DNA from: a bacterium
Lineage (GTDB): Bacteria; Bacillota; Clostridia; Oscillospirales; Acutalibacteraceae
Direction: 5' to 3'
NCBI GenBank assembly: GCA_022774755.1
Contig: JALFLK010000029.1
Span: 62,001 to 126,000, forward strand
DNA length: 64,000 nucleotides
The notes under the pieces were generated by a model, which did not search any database, was not told the origin of the DNA, and saw only the letters and a list, made by a program, of their open reading frames with translations. Position numbers and translations under genes: made by a program. Of the stretch, positions 51,759-57,899 are shown one piece after another; within the stretch, counting starts at the first letter, position 1, and the number at the start of each line of letters is the position of its first letter.

Positions 51759-52197
51759 TTTTCATATATCCCAATAATCTGTTGATAAATTTAAGAATTT
51801 TAAGTTTAAATTTCCGAGCAAAAAAAGTTGCGCACCAATATTTGGAATAAAGCCTGTAAAAAAAGCCATCAATAGTGCAGGGCTTTTCTCCTCGGTAATA
51901 CTTTGTTAATACAGCGATAATCTGTTCCTTTGTAACGCCGTACTCTTTTGTTGTTTCGCCGTCGCCGCAGATTACAAGCTGTTCTCCGCTGACATTCACA
52001 ATGCGGTGAAGCACAAGCTGACCGCTGTTTCGGCGGTAAAGGATTATATCGTACTTTTTCGGAACATAATTTTCACTTGGCTTTTCAAGATAAACAACAT
52101 CGGTTTTATTTTTTAAAAGCGGAAACATACTGTCACCGAATATGTTTCCGCTGTAAAAACCGTATTTATTTATTACCGTTTCTATGCTGTTACTCAT
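51745..52197 (-). CDS. S26-type Ser/His signal peptidase-like protein
   Basis: The 150-residue protein belongs to the S24/S26 group. The serine motif GDSMFPLL (Ser23) and LVLHRIV (His64) give the Ser-His dyad of the SipW/ER-type signal peptidases rather than the Ser-Lys dyad of standard LepB. GDGETT fits the later GDN-like box. No hydrophobic N-terminal anchor is present, although the C-terminal 35 residues are basic and amphipathic. It overlaps the PqqD-like gene by eight bases and the nucleotidyltransferase by 14. Its likely role is cleavage of the peptides made by the same operon (inference). Confidence 0.88.
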   Translation of the reverse strand: MSNSIETVINKYGFYSGNIFGDSMFPLLKNKTDVVYLEKPSENYVPKKYDIILYRRNSGQLVLHRIVNVSGEQLVICGDGETTKEYGVTKEQIIAVLTKYYRGEKPCTIDGFFYRLYSKYWCATFFARKFKLKILKFINRLLGYMKNGRR

Positions 52198-52459
52198 TTA
52201 GCAAACCTGCGTTTCTGACAATGTCGATAAACTCATCAACATCAACTTGTGCAACATCCGGGGTTACAGCAAAATCATCAGTAATCTTTCGTACAATCTC
52301 TTCCCTGCTCTTATTGCCTGAGGACAAAAGCTTCCAAATATATGCTCCCGTTGTATTCAGCGTAATAAACTGGGAATGTTTGCTGTTGTCATCACCCACA
52401 TAAACGGCAACAAATTTATAGTCGAATTTACGGAGAATATATCCGTCTTTAATCATCAT
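52190..52459 (-). CDS. PqqD-like peptide recognition protein (RRE)
   Basis: The 89-residue protein has the PqqD winged-helix fold. The pattern LNTTGAYIWKLLSSGNKSREEIVRKITDDFAVTPDVAQVDVDEFIDIVRNAGLL is the family core (about residues 33-88). In PQQ, lasso-peptide and other RiPP pathways such domains hold the leader of a precursor peptide and hand it to the processing enzymes. It stands between the small peptide and lipoprotein genes and the S26 peptidase. The ribosome site before the ATG is weak. Confidence 0.92.
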   Translation of the reverse strand: MMIKDGYILRKFDYKFVAVYVGDDNSKHSQFITLNTTGAYIWKLLSSGNKSREEIVRKITDDFAVTPDVAQVDVDEFIDIVRNAGLLNE

Positions 52460-52513
52460 AAGGCAAATAAAAGCACAAAAGCATTTGATATTCTTTTCAT
52501 ATTATTCTTTCCT

Positions 52514-52732
52514 CTACTCCAAATCATCGATATTTATTACAACATTGTTATTATCGGAAACTGAAGACGAGCTTTCGGATGCATCGTTTTTAACTCCGGT
52601 AGAATCCGACTGTGAAGCCGAGTCCACTCCCTCTGCACTGTTTGAACTTTGATTTTGACATCCGCAGGAGGACGCCGTCACGCAAAATAAGAGTGCGGCA
52701 ATCATAAAAATAACTATTTTCAGCTTTTTCAT
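52514..52732 (-). CDS. Small Ser/Asp-rich lipoprotein ending in INIDDLE
   Basis: The 72-residue lipoprotein starts at the ATG at 52732, five bases after the stop of the preceding peptide. The signal peptide ends in a lipobox, TASSC, followed by GCQNQ. The mature part is short, unstructured and rich in Ser, Asp and Asn, and ends with VINIDDLE. The neighbouring peptide contains a similar TINIESLD. The shared segment may be a recognition site for the PqqD-like protein of the operon. It has no known domain. Confidence 0.8.
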   Translation of the reverse strand: MKKLKIVIFMIAALLFCVTASSCGCQNQSSNSAEGVDSASQSDSTGVKNDASESSSSVSDNNNVVINIDDLE

Positions 52733-52737
52733 ACCTA

Positions 52738-52878
52738 TCACTCTAAATCAAAAATTGAAAAGTAACTGTTTTCCCTTTCCTCAGGAATAACCGGAACAGG
52801 CGTTGACGCTGTAATAACATCGGAGTTGTCTAAACTTTCAATATTTATCGTGGGTTTTTCATATTTCATCTTATCCAA
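52738..52878 (-). CDS. 46-residue precursor-like peptide with YxxPxI leader motif
   Basis: A very short gene with a strong AGGAGG site seven bases before its TTG start (52878). An internal ATG at 52869 is possible. The peptide starts MDKMKYEKPTINIESLD, contains DVITAST, and ends ENSYFSIFDLE. The Tyr6-x-x-Pro9-x-Ile11 spacing matches the lasso-type leader motif YxxPxL that PqqD-like RRE domains bind. Peptides beginning KYEKP with DVIT-like ends are, as I recall, frequent in Clostridia beside PqqD genes. The part after T23 would be the core. It is followed directly by the lipoprotein gene. The product is unknown. Confidence 0.75.
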   Translation of the reverse strand: MDKMKYEKPTINIESLDNSDVITASTPVPVIPEERENSYFSIFDLE

Positions 52879-52893
52879 CTTTATTCCTCCTCT

Positions 52894-53013
52894 TCAGCGA
52901 TATTTATTAAGAGCTGTTGTTGCCTTTGCGGTAACATATCCGTACTTAATGACTGATTTTGTGGTCGTAATACCAACCCTTAAAAATCTTTCCCGGTGCC
53001 GTGGGTATGTCAT
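52894..53013 (-). CDS. 39-residue basic peptide, first gene of the peptide operon
   Basis: An open frame of 39 codons begins about 25 bases after the predicted transcription start and stops just before the ribosome site of the next gene. The peptide is basic and begins MTYPRHRERFLRVGITTTKS. It has no signal peptide or cysteine. Its ATG overlaps the stop of a four-codon frame (ATGA, 53010-53013), and its own ribosome site is weak, so it may depend on reinitiation. It is not recognisable and could be a second precursor or only a leader. Confidence 0.45.
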   Translation of the reverse strand: MTYPRHRERFLRVGITTTKSVIKYGYVTAKATTALNKYR

Positions 53014-53044
53014 AAAATGACCATATTATTTTACCTATACAGAC

Positions 53045-53073
53045 ATTATAATACAAATTTTTTTAATTTTCAA
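53045..53073 (-). promoter_or_regulatory. Sigma-A promoter of the peptide-processing operon
   Basis: On the minus strand TTGAAA (53068-53073) and TATAAT (53045-53050) are exactly 17 bases apart, with an A/T-rich spacer. Transcription should begin near 53038. Confidence 0.85.
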
Positions 53074-53182
53074 GAATTATTACTAATATTTTTGTATCAC
53101 AATAACATAAATTTAAAGTGAATCACAGTAATTCGTTGTATAATTTTACAATATTATTGAAAAATAATATAATTAGTTTCAA

Positions 53183-53217
53183 TAAAAAGCCGAAAACCCA
53201 AAACTTGGGCTTTCGGT
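53183..53217 (-). terminator. Terminator of tRNA-Arg
   Basis: CCGAAAACCCAA (53191-53202) pairs with TTGGGCTTTCGG (53206-53217) with one mismatch, followed by CTTTTTATTG on the minus strand. Confidence 0.9.
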
Positions 53218-53225
53218 ATAAGCGT

Positions 53226-53302
53226 TGGCGTTCCCGAGGTGATTCGAACACCCGACCTACCGCTTAGGAGGCGGTCGCTCTATCCGGCTGAGCTACGGAA
53301 AC
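53226..53302 (-). tRNA. tRNA-Arg (anticodon CCU)
   Basis: A 77-base cloverleaf. The acceptor GTTTCCG (53296-53302) pairs with CGGGAAC (53230-53236). The anticodon loop CTCCTAA gives anticodon CCU for AGG codons. The T-loop is GGTGTTCGAATCACC. The CCA end is encoded (53226-53228). Confidence 0.97.
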
Positions 53303-53323
53303 AAATGAATAAATTGCCTATCT

Positions 53324-53352
53324 ATTCTATATTACACATTGAATTTTGTCAA
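53324..53352 (-). promoter_or_regulatory. Promoter of tRNA-Arg
   Basis: On the minus strand TTGACA (53347-53352) and TAGAAT (53324-53329) are 17 bases apart and stand just upstream of the tRNA 5' end. Confidence 0.85.
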
Positions 53353-53417
53353 GAGCTTGAAACAGGTCAATTTAGTTTTTGTCATTTATTATCGATATAC
53401 TGTTTTACATTATTAAG

Positions 53418-53930
53418 CTACATACCGAAAAAAATTCTCACCGTAAGAACCGCCATTACTGCGGCAGTAAAGTCCGCCGTTAAGGCTACCCACAAAGTAT
53501 GGCGAATGTTCTTTACCTTTGTGCTTCCGAAATAAAGCGTTACCGCATAAAAGGTTGTTTCGGTTGAGCCTGCCAAAACAGACGCAACTCTTCCGGCAAA
53601 GCTGTCGGGGCCGCAGTCCGAATAAAGCTGATTTAAAAGCGCCGTTGAGCCTGAGCCTGAAACAGGGCGCAGTAATACCATAGGGATAATTTCCTTTGGA
53701 AATCCCAGTGTCTGTGCCACAGGCGAAAGAAAACTGCACAAAGTTTCCATAGCTGAGCTTGCTTTAAGCATATCCACGGCTACTATCAGTCCAATCAGCG
53801 TAGGCGCAATTCTGTAAAGAGTTAAAAGTCCTTTTTTAGCTCCGTCTGCAAAGACAGAAAACACCGGTACTTTCTTTATAAATCCTGCCGCAACCGTTAT
53901 TGCAATAAATGCGGGAATTATAAAATTCAA
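53418..53930 (-). CDS. spmB: Spore maturation protein B
   Basis: This polytopic membrane protein is needed for full dehydration of the spore core. Its 170 residues are mainly hydrophobic, with family features FIKKVPVFSVFADGAKKGL, RIAPTLIGLIVAVDMLKASSAM, LRPVSGSGST and SVLAGSTETTFYAVTLYFGS, the nucleoside-recognition (Gate) domain. The frame is open further upstream, but the AAAGGGG site six bases before the TTG at 53930 decides the start. It follows spmA after about 130 bases. Confidence 0.94.
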   Translation of the reverse strand: MNFIIPAFIAITVAAGFIKKVPVFSVFADGAKKGLLTLYRIAPTLIGLIVAVDMLKASSAMETLCSFLSPVAQTLGFPKEIIPMVLLRPVSGSGSTALLNQLYSDCGPDSFAGRVASVLAGSTETTFYAVTLYFGSTKVKNIRHTLWVALTADFTAAVMAVLTVRIFFGM

Positions 53931-54059
53931 TATATCGTCCCCTTTAATTCTTTGAACTTTTAGAAATCTCAAATCGTCAGTACATATTGCGCCGTCGGAT
54001 TTTTCGCAGGTTGCGTAAAAAACAAAACAAGATGTGCAAACAGCTTTCAGCGTGATTTA

Positions 54060-54659
54060 TTAAGGTGATTTATTCAGCGGTTTCTTAGATATTCCGTTAA
54101 AAATAATAGCAAGTATCAGGGCAACCGCCAGTGCCGACGCAGAGCTAATCCATACGCAGGGCATAATATCAAAGGGAGTTTGACTGCCGTAGCTTTGGCG
54201 CAGGGTGCCTATCATCGCAGGAATAATTTGTATTGACGCTGTGTTCATTACCACAAAAAGAACCATCTCATTGCTTGCGTAACTGCTACCGTGGTTCAGA
54301 GTGTCAAGCTCCCGCATAGCGCTCAGTCCGAAAGGCGTTGCGGCGTTTCCCAAGCCAAGCATATTTGCGCTGATGTTCATACAAATGTCCTTATAAGCTT
54401 TTGATTTTGCCGACAGCCCTTTAAATAATTTTGACAGAACAGGGGAAAGTATTTTTGAAATTAAATTTGTGAATCCGCATCTTTCGGCAATTTCCATTAT
54501 TCCTGACCATAGGCATAAAATTCCTGCCATTGTTATAAGCAGAGAAATTGCGTCCTGAGCGCTGTTAAGAGTACCCTGTGACAGGGATTCGGCATTGCCG
54601 GTGAATAGAGCAAAAATCACGGCGGCCGCAATCATTCCGCCCCAAATATATGATAACAT
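54060..54659 (-). CDS. spmA: Spore maturation protein A
   Basis: The membrane partner of SpmB, 199 residues. It carries the companion Gate-domain pattern: LITMAGILCLWSGIMEIAERCG, MNISANMLGLGNAATPFGLSAM and NTASIQIIPAMIGTLR. The start is at MLSYIWGG (54659), after a GAGGGA site. The pair spmA-spmB is divergent from an AbrB-like regulator gene, as B. subtilis-type AbrB regulators are tied to the sporulation transition. Confidence 0.95.
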   Translation of the reverse strand: MLSYIWGGMIAAAVIFALFTGNAESLSQGTLNSAQDAISLLITMAGILCLWSGIMEIAERCGFTNLISKILSPVLSKLFKGLSAKSKAYKDICMNISANMLGLGNAATPFGLSAMRELDTLNHGSSYASNEMVLFVVMNTASIQIIPAMIGTLRQSYGSQTPFDIMPCVWISSASALAVALILAIIFNGISKKPLNKSP

Positions 54660-54749
54660 TTTGTTCCCTCTTTTCGACATTTTTAATGAAAATATAAAAA
54701 ATTGTAGGAAAAATCATTAAAAATTAACGAATTTCATTTGTCAAAACCC

Positions 54750-54778
54750 TTGACGATTTTGTCATTATTTGGTATCAT
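54750..54778 (+). promoter_or_regulatory. Promoter of the AbrB-like gene
   Basis: TTGACG (54750-54755) and TATCAT (54773-54778) are 17 bases apart, upstream of a GGAGGAG ribosome site and the GTG at 54802. Confidence 0.75.
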
Positions 54779-54801
54779 TAACAATAAAAGGAGGAGTAAT
54801 T

Positions 54802-55044
54802 GTGATATACACAAGCTATAAAAAAATAGATGAAGCAGGCAGAATTGTAATTTCAAAGGATATTCGCAAGAAGCTTTCTCTTGAATGTGAAGATTTGCTT
54901 AAAATTGATGTTGAGGACAACAAAATTGTAATCAAAAAAGCTGAGCCCAACTGCGAATTCTGCGGTTCCGAAACCGAGCTTGTTGAGTTTAACGGCAAGT
55001 GCATCTGCAAAAAGTGCATTGAAAGCTTAAAAAATCTAAAATAG
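54802..55044 (+). CDS. AbrB-type transition regulator with zinc-ribbon tail
   Basis: The 80-residue protein has an N-terminal swapped-hairpin AbrB/SpoVT DNA-binding domain (YKKIDEAGRIVISKDIRKKLSLECEDLLKIDVEDNKIVIKK). A C-terminal zinc-binding tail has two CxxC pairs (CEFCGSE, then CICKKC, about residues 49-71). AbrB proteins act as dimers or tetramers on AT-rich promoters at the end of growth. The GTG start follows GGAGGAGTAATT. The gene is divergent from spmA and 93 bases before the dCMP deaminase. The zinc tail occurs in part of the clostridial AbrB group. Confidence 0.92.
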   Translation: MIYTSYKKIDEAGRIVISKDIRKKLSLECEDLLKIDVEDNKIVIKKAEPNCEFCGSETELVEFNGKCICKKCIESLKNLK

Positions 55045-55137
55045 ATAATAATAAATAATATTTTGTGATATATTTCTTTTCACTTTAAATATATCGTTTT
55101 GTATGTCAGAATATTCTTTTTTGAAAGGGTGAGTTTT

Positions 55138-55626
55138 TTGGAACGAATCGACAAAGAGAATTATTACTTGGATATTGCTGAAACCGTTATTGAGAGAGGC
55201 ACCTGCCTTAGGCGGAATTTCGGCGCTATAATAGTAAAAAACGACCAAATTGTTTCTACAGGCTACACAGGCGCTCCCAGAGGAAGAAAAAATTGCAGTG
55301 ATTTGGGCACGTGTATCCGTACTCAGATGAATATTCCAAGGGGCGAAAGATACGAATTTTGCCGAAGTGTTCACGCTGAGGCAAACGCTATTATTCATGC
55401 CTCAAGGGAGCAGATGATAGGCGCTACACTTTATCTTGTAGGCAAGGACGCCTCAACCGGAGAATATGTGGAAAATGCAAGCTCCTGCCTTATGTGCAAA
55501 AAGCTGATTATTAATGCAGGAATTAAAAGGGTTGTAATAAGAAACACAAAAACCCGTTTTACCGCCGTCTATGTTGAGGATTGGATTGAAAACGACGACT
55601 CTCTTGACGGAACAAAAGGATACTAA
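55138..55626 (+). CDS. Deoxycytidylate deaminase family protein
   Basis: This zinc enzyme would convert dCMP to dUMP for dTTP synthesis. The 162 residues show the catalytic HAEANAI (with the proton-shuttling Glu) and the second zinc motif SSCLMCKKLI, with RNFGAIIVKNDQIVSTGYTGAPRG upstream. The ComEB group is the nearest Firmicute relative. The TTG start at 55138 lies after AAAGGGTGAG, so the ATG at 55099 is not needed. The next gene starts 40 bases later in the same direction. Confidence 0.92.
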   Translation: MERIDKENYYLDIAETVIERGTCLRRNFGAIIVKNDQIVSTGYTGAPRGRKNCSDLGTCIRTQMNIPRGERYEFCRSVHAEANAIIHASREQMIGATLYLVGKDASTGEYVENASSCLMCKKLIINAGIKRVVIRNTKTRFTAVYVEDWIENDDSLDGTKGY

Positions 55627-55665
55627 ACGCAGGGCTTTGCCCTGCTTTATTTTTCGGTGAACCTT

Positions 55666-56280
55666 ATGGAAATATATTTAGCTGACGCTTTGCAAATTTC
55701 TCTTGATAAAAATTTGATTGCAGGCTTGCCCGAGATAAGGCAGAATAAGCTTTTACGGTTTAAAAACGCCGACGATAAGAAGCGTTGTCTTGCGGCAGGC
55801 TTAATGATTGACAAACATATTTTGCACGGGGACAACTCTGTATATAAAATCGCCGACAACGGTAAACCCTATTGCGAAAACGGAATCTGTTTCAACGCAA
55901 GCCACAGCGGTAAATACGCATTACTTGCCGTTGACAGCCAAGAATTAGGCGCTGACATAGAAGAAAATCTGCTGAAAAACGCAGACCGAATTGCAAAACA
56001 TATTTTCCACCCCAATGAATTAAAGCTTCTGGAAAATGAAAAGGACGGTAAAAAAAACAAAGAGCTTTTTTTCAGGCTATGGACTAAAAAAGAGGCTTTT
56101 TTGAAGTACAGCGGTATCGGAATAAGAAGAACACTGAAAGATATTGACCTTTCCCAAGACCGATTTACTGAAAACGGCGAGCTGTATTATTTTAAAACAT
56201 ACTCTTTGCCGGAATACACGATAAGCGTTTGTTCAAAAAGCACGGACTTTCCGCAAAAAATCAAATACGAGGTTATATGA
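55666..56280 (+). CDS. 4'-phosphopantetheinyl transferase, Sfp type
   Basis: The enzyme moves phosphopantetheine from CoA to the serine of carrier proteins. The 204 residues contain the magnesium-binding LGADIEE and the WTKKEAFLKYSGIGI motif typical of Sfp/Gsp enzymes, with FNASHSGKYALLAV before them. It has double the length of an AcpS, which fits Sfp enzymes that serve secondary carrier proteins. No NRPS or PKS is present in the window. The ketosynthase operon at 21349 uses carrier-bound acyl groups but is far away. The ribosome site is weak. Confidence 0.93.
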   Translation: MEIYLADALQISLDKNLIAGLPEIRQNKLLRFKNADDKKRCLAAGLMIDKHILHGDNSVYKIADNGKPYCENGICFNASHSGKYALLAVDSQELGADIEENLLKNADRIAKHIFHPNELKLLENEKDGKKNKELFFRLWTKKEAFLKYSGIGIRRTLKDIDLSQDRFTENGELYYFKTYSLPEYTISVCSKSTDFPQKIKYEVI

Positions 56281-56344
56281 TACTAATACTAAAAATCTAA
56301 TAAAACCAACATCTCTATGCATATTTTATTCGGTATCAGTACAA

Positions 56345-56388
56345 AAACCGCCTGCTTACTTTTGCTGTAAACAGGCGGTTTATTATGT
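56345..56388. terminator. Bidirectional terminator between PPTase and dacF
   Basis: AAACCGCCTG (56345-56354) pairs with CAGGCGGTTT (56372-56381), flanked by an A-run on the left and a T-rich tract on the right. The genes are convergent. The arms are nearly the same as those at 33464. Confidence 0.85.
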
Positions 56389-56404
56389 CTGATTTAATTT
56401 TTTA

Positions 56405-57754
56405 TCACAGATTGCGGTATCTTTTAACTCTCTTTTTCTTTCTGTTTCTGCGTTTTGACGCCTTGCTGACAATCAGATAGATTATTACAAGAATAACGAT
56501 AACCGCCATTGCAATCAAGAACCACATTGAGCACACAATGTTCTTCATAACATCAAGAACATACAAAAATCCGCTTTGGTCAACAGATTCAGAGGCAACA
56601 AGCTGTGCGGTTGAAAGCAGTTGTTTTTCCGTCATTGTGTCGTCCTTATAGTACACCCTTGCGCTTCCGATAACATCACCCTGTTTTACAGGTGCGTCAA
56701 TATGGTCAGGCACATCGGTTTCAATGGTTATCCAAGAGGGGTCGTACTCCTTGGGCGTTATCGCCGTTATGTTTTCCGCAGGCGTAAGCAAAATCTTATC
56801 CTTATTCCATGCAAGCCGTAGGCCGACCTCGCACACAGGCATATCGGCGGTTTTAATTTCCGTAAGCTGTAATTTAACAAGCGCCCATCTGAACAAATCG
56901 GCGGCGTCATACATTGTTCCGTATTCATCGTCCATTTCTTCATAAGGAGAATGAAGCAAAACCGCCATATATGAGTATCCGTCGGCTGAACCGGTGGTTA
57001 CAAGACAATGTCCCGCCTGGTCGGTTGTTCCTGTTTTTATGCCCTTGGCATACTGATAGTAATACTCTCCCCCACGACCTGCGTCAATAAGATAGTTTGT
57101 GGTAATCAGGGGATAATCGTCGCCCTCTATGTAGTAGGTTGTTGTGTTTGTAATCTCTGAGAACATTGGTTTTGTGAGGGCGTAGCTGGTAATTTTGTAA
57201 AGATCCCGTGCGGTGGTATAATGGTCTGCATTGTGAAGTCCGTCGGGGTTTTGAAAATGGGTATCCTCACAGCCAAGCTCCTGCGCCTTTTGATTCATCA
57301 AATCTACAAATTTTGAAATATCGCCGTTACCCACATAATCGGCCAGAACCACGGCGGCGTCGTTGCCCGACGGCACCATCATTGCATAAAGCAAATCCAG
57401 CGCAGTCAGCTTATCCCCTATATGATTTTCAAGATTTGCGGTGGAACTGCCTGTACCGTCAAGGATTCTGAGGACATCCTCCTTTATCTCGATTCGTGTA
57501 TTCTCATAGTCGGGAATATTCTCAATTGCAATTATATATGTCATAATTTTTGTTGTTGACGCAGGATAACGCCGTGAATCAGGGTCCTTTTCAAAAACGA
57601 CCTGGTTTGTATCCATATTCACAAGGAGGATTGAATCGGACTTTGTATCCACATCATTTGTGTATGAAATCGCTCCTGCGGAAAACATACTTACAAACAA
57701 AAGTGCAAAAATCAGCAAAAAAACAGACGCCGATTTTACAATTTTTTTCTTCAT
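56405..57754 (-). CDS. dacF: D-alanyl-D-alanine carboxypeptidase, S11 family
   Basis: This penicillin-binding protein trims peptidoglycan side chains. The 449 residues have a signal peptide (about 1-28) and the three active-site motifs: SxxK as Ser66-TT-Lys69 in PASTTKIMT, SGN in MMVPSGNDAAVV, and KTG in KGIKTGTTDQAG. A C-terminal PBP5_C domain is followed by a membrane helix (WFLIAMAVIVILVIIYLIV) and a strongly basic tail. The sporulation-linked DacF group is the closest guess, hence the symbol. DacA is the alternative. Confidence 0.92.
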   Translation of the reverse strand: MKKKIVKSASVFLLIFALLFVSMFSAGAISYTNDVDTKSDSILLVNMDTNQVVFEKDPDSRRYPASTTKIMTYIIAIENIPDYENTRIEIKEDVLRILDGTGSSTANLENHIGDKLTALDLLYAMMVPSGNDAAVVLADYVGNGDISKFVDLMNQKAQELGCEDTHFQNPDGLHNADHYTTARDLYKITSYALTKPMFSEITNTTTYYIEGDDYPLITTNYLIDAGRGGEYYYQYAKGIKTGTTDQAGHCLVTTGSADGYSYMAVLLHSPYEEMDDEYGTMYDAADLFRWALVKLQLTEIKTADMPVCEVGLRLAWNKDKILLTPAENITAITPKEYDPSWITIETDVPDHIDAPVKQGDVIGSARVYYKDDTMTEKQLLSTAQLVASESVDQSGFLYVLDVMKNIVCSMWFLIAMAVIVILVIIYLIVSKASKRRNRKKKRVKRYRNL

Positions 57755-57899
57755 TTAAACAGCTCCTATAACATAGTAATTAAATAATACAATATATCCG
57801 TTGATTTTACAAGGAAATTTTATCTTCACATGCCTTGTAAAATTTTCCGTATTGTTTTTTCGTTTGTATGCAATCGTTTCGTATACAATATATTTATTT

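Noticed and set aside
50195-53073. Complete lasso-peptide cluster
   Set aside because: The PqqD-like protein, the leader motif and the nucleotidyltransferase fit, but the asparagine-synthetase-like cyclase and the transglutaminase-like leader protease are missing, and the core lacks a suitable ring acceptor arrangement.
53931-54059. Open frame with four cysteines between spmA and spmB
   Set aside because: It is an upstream extension of the spmB frame without an ATG; the AAAGGGG site before TTG 53930 gives the normal SpmB start.
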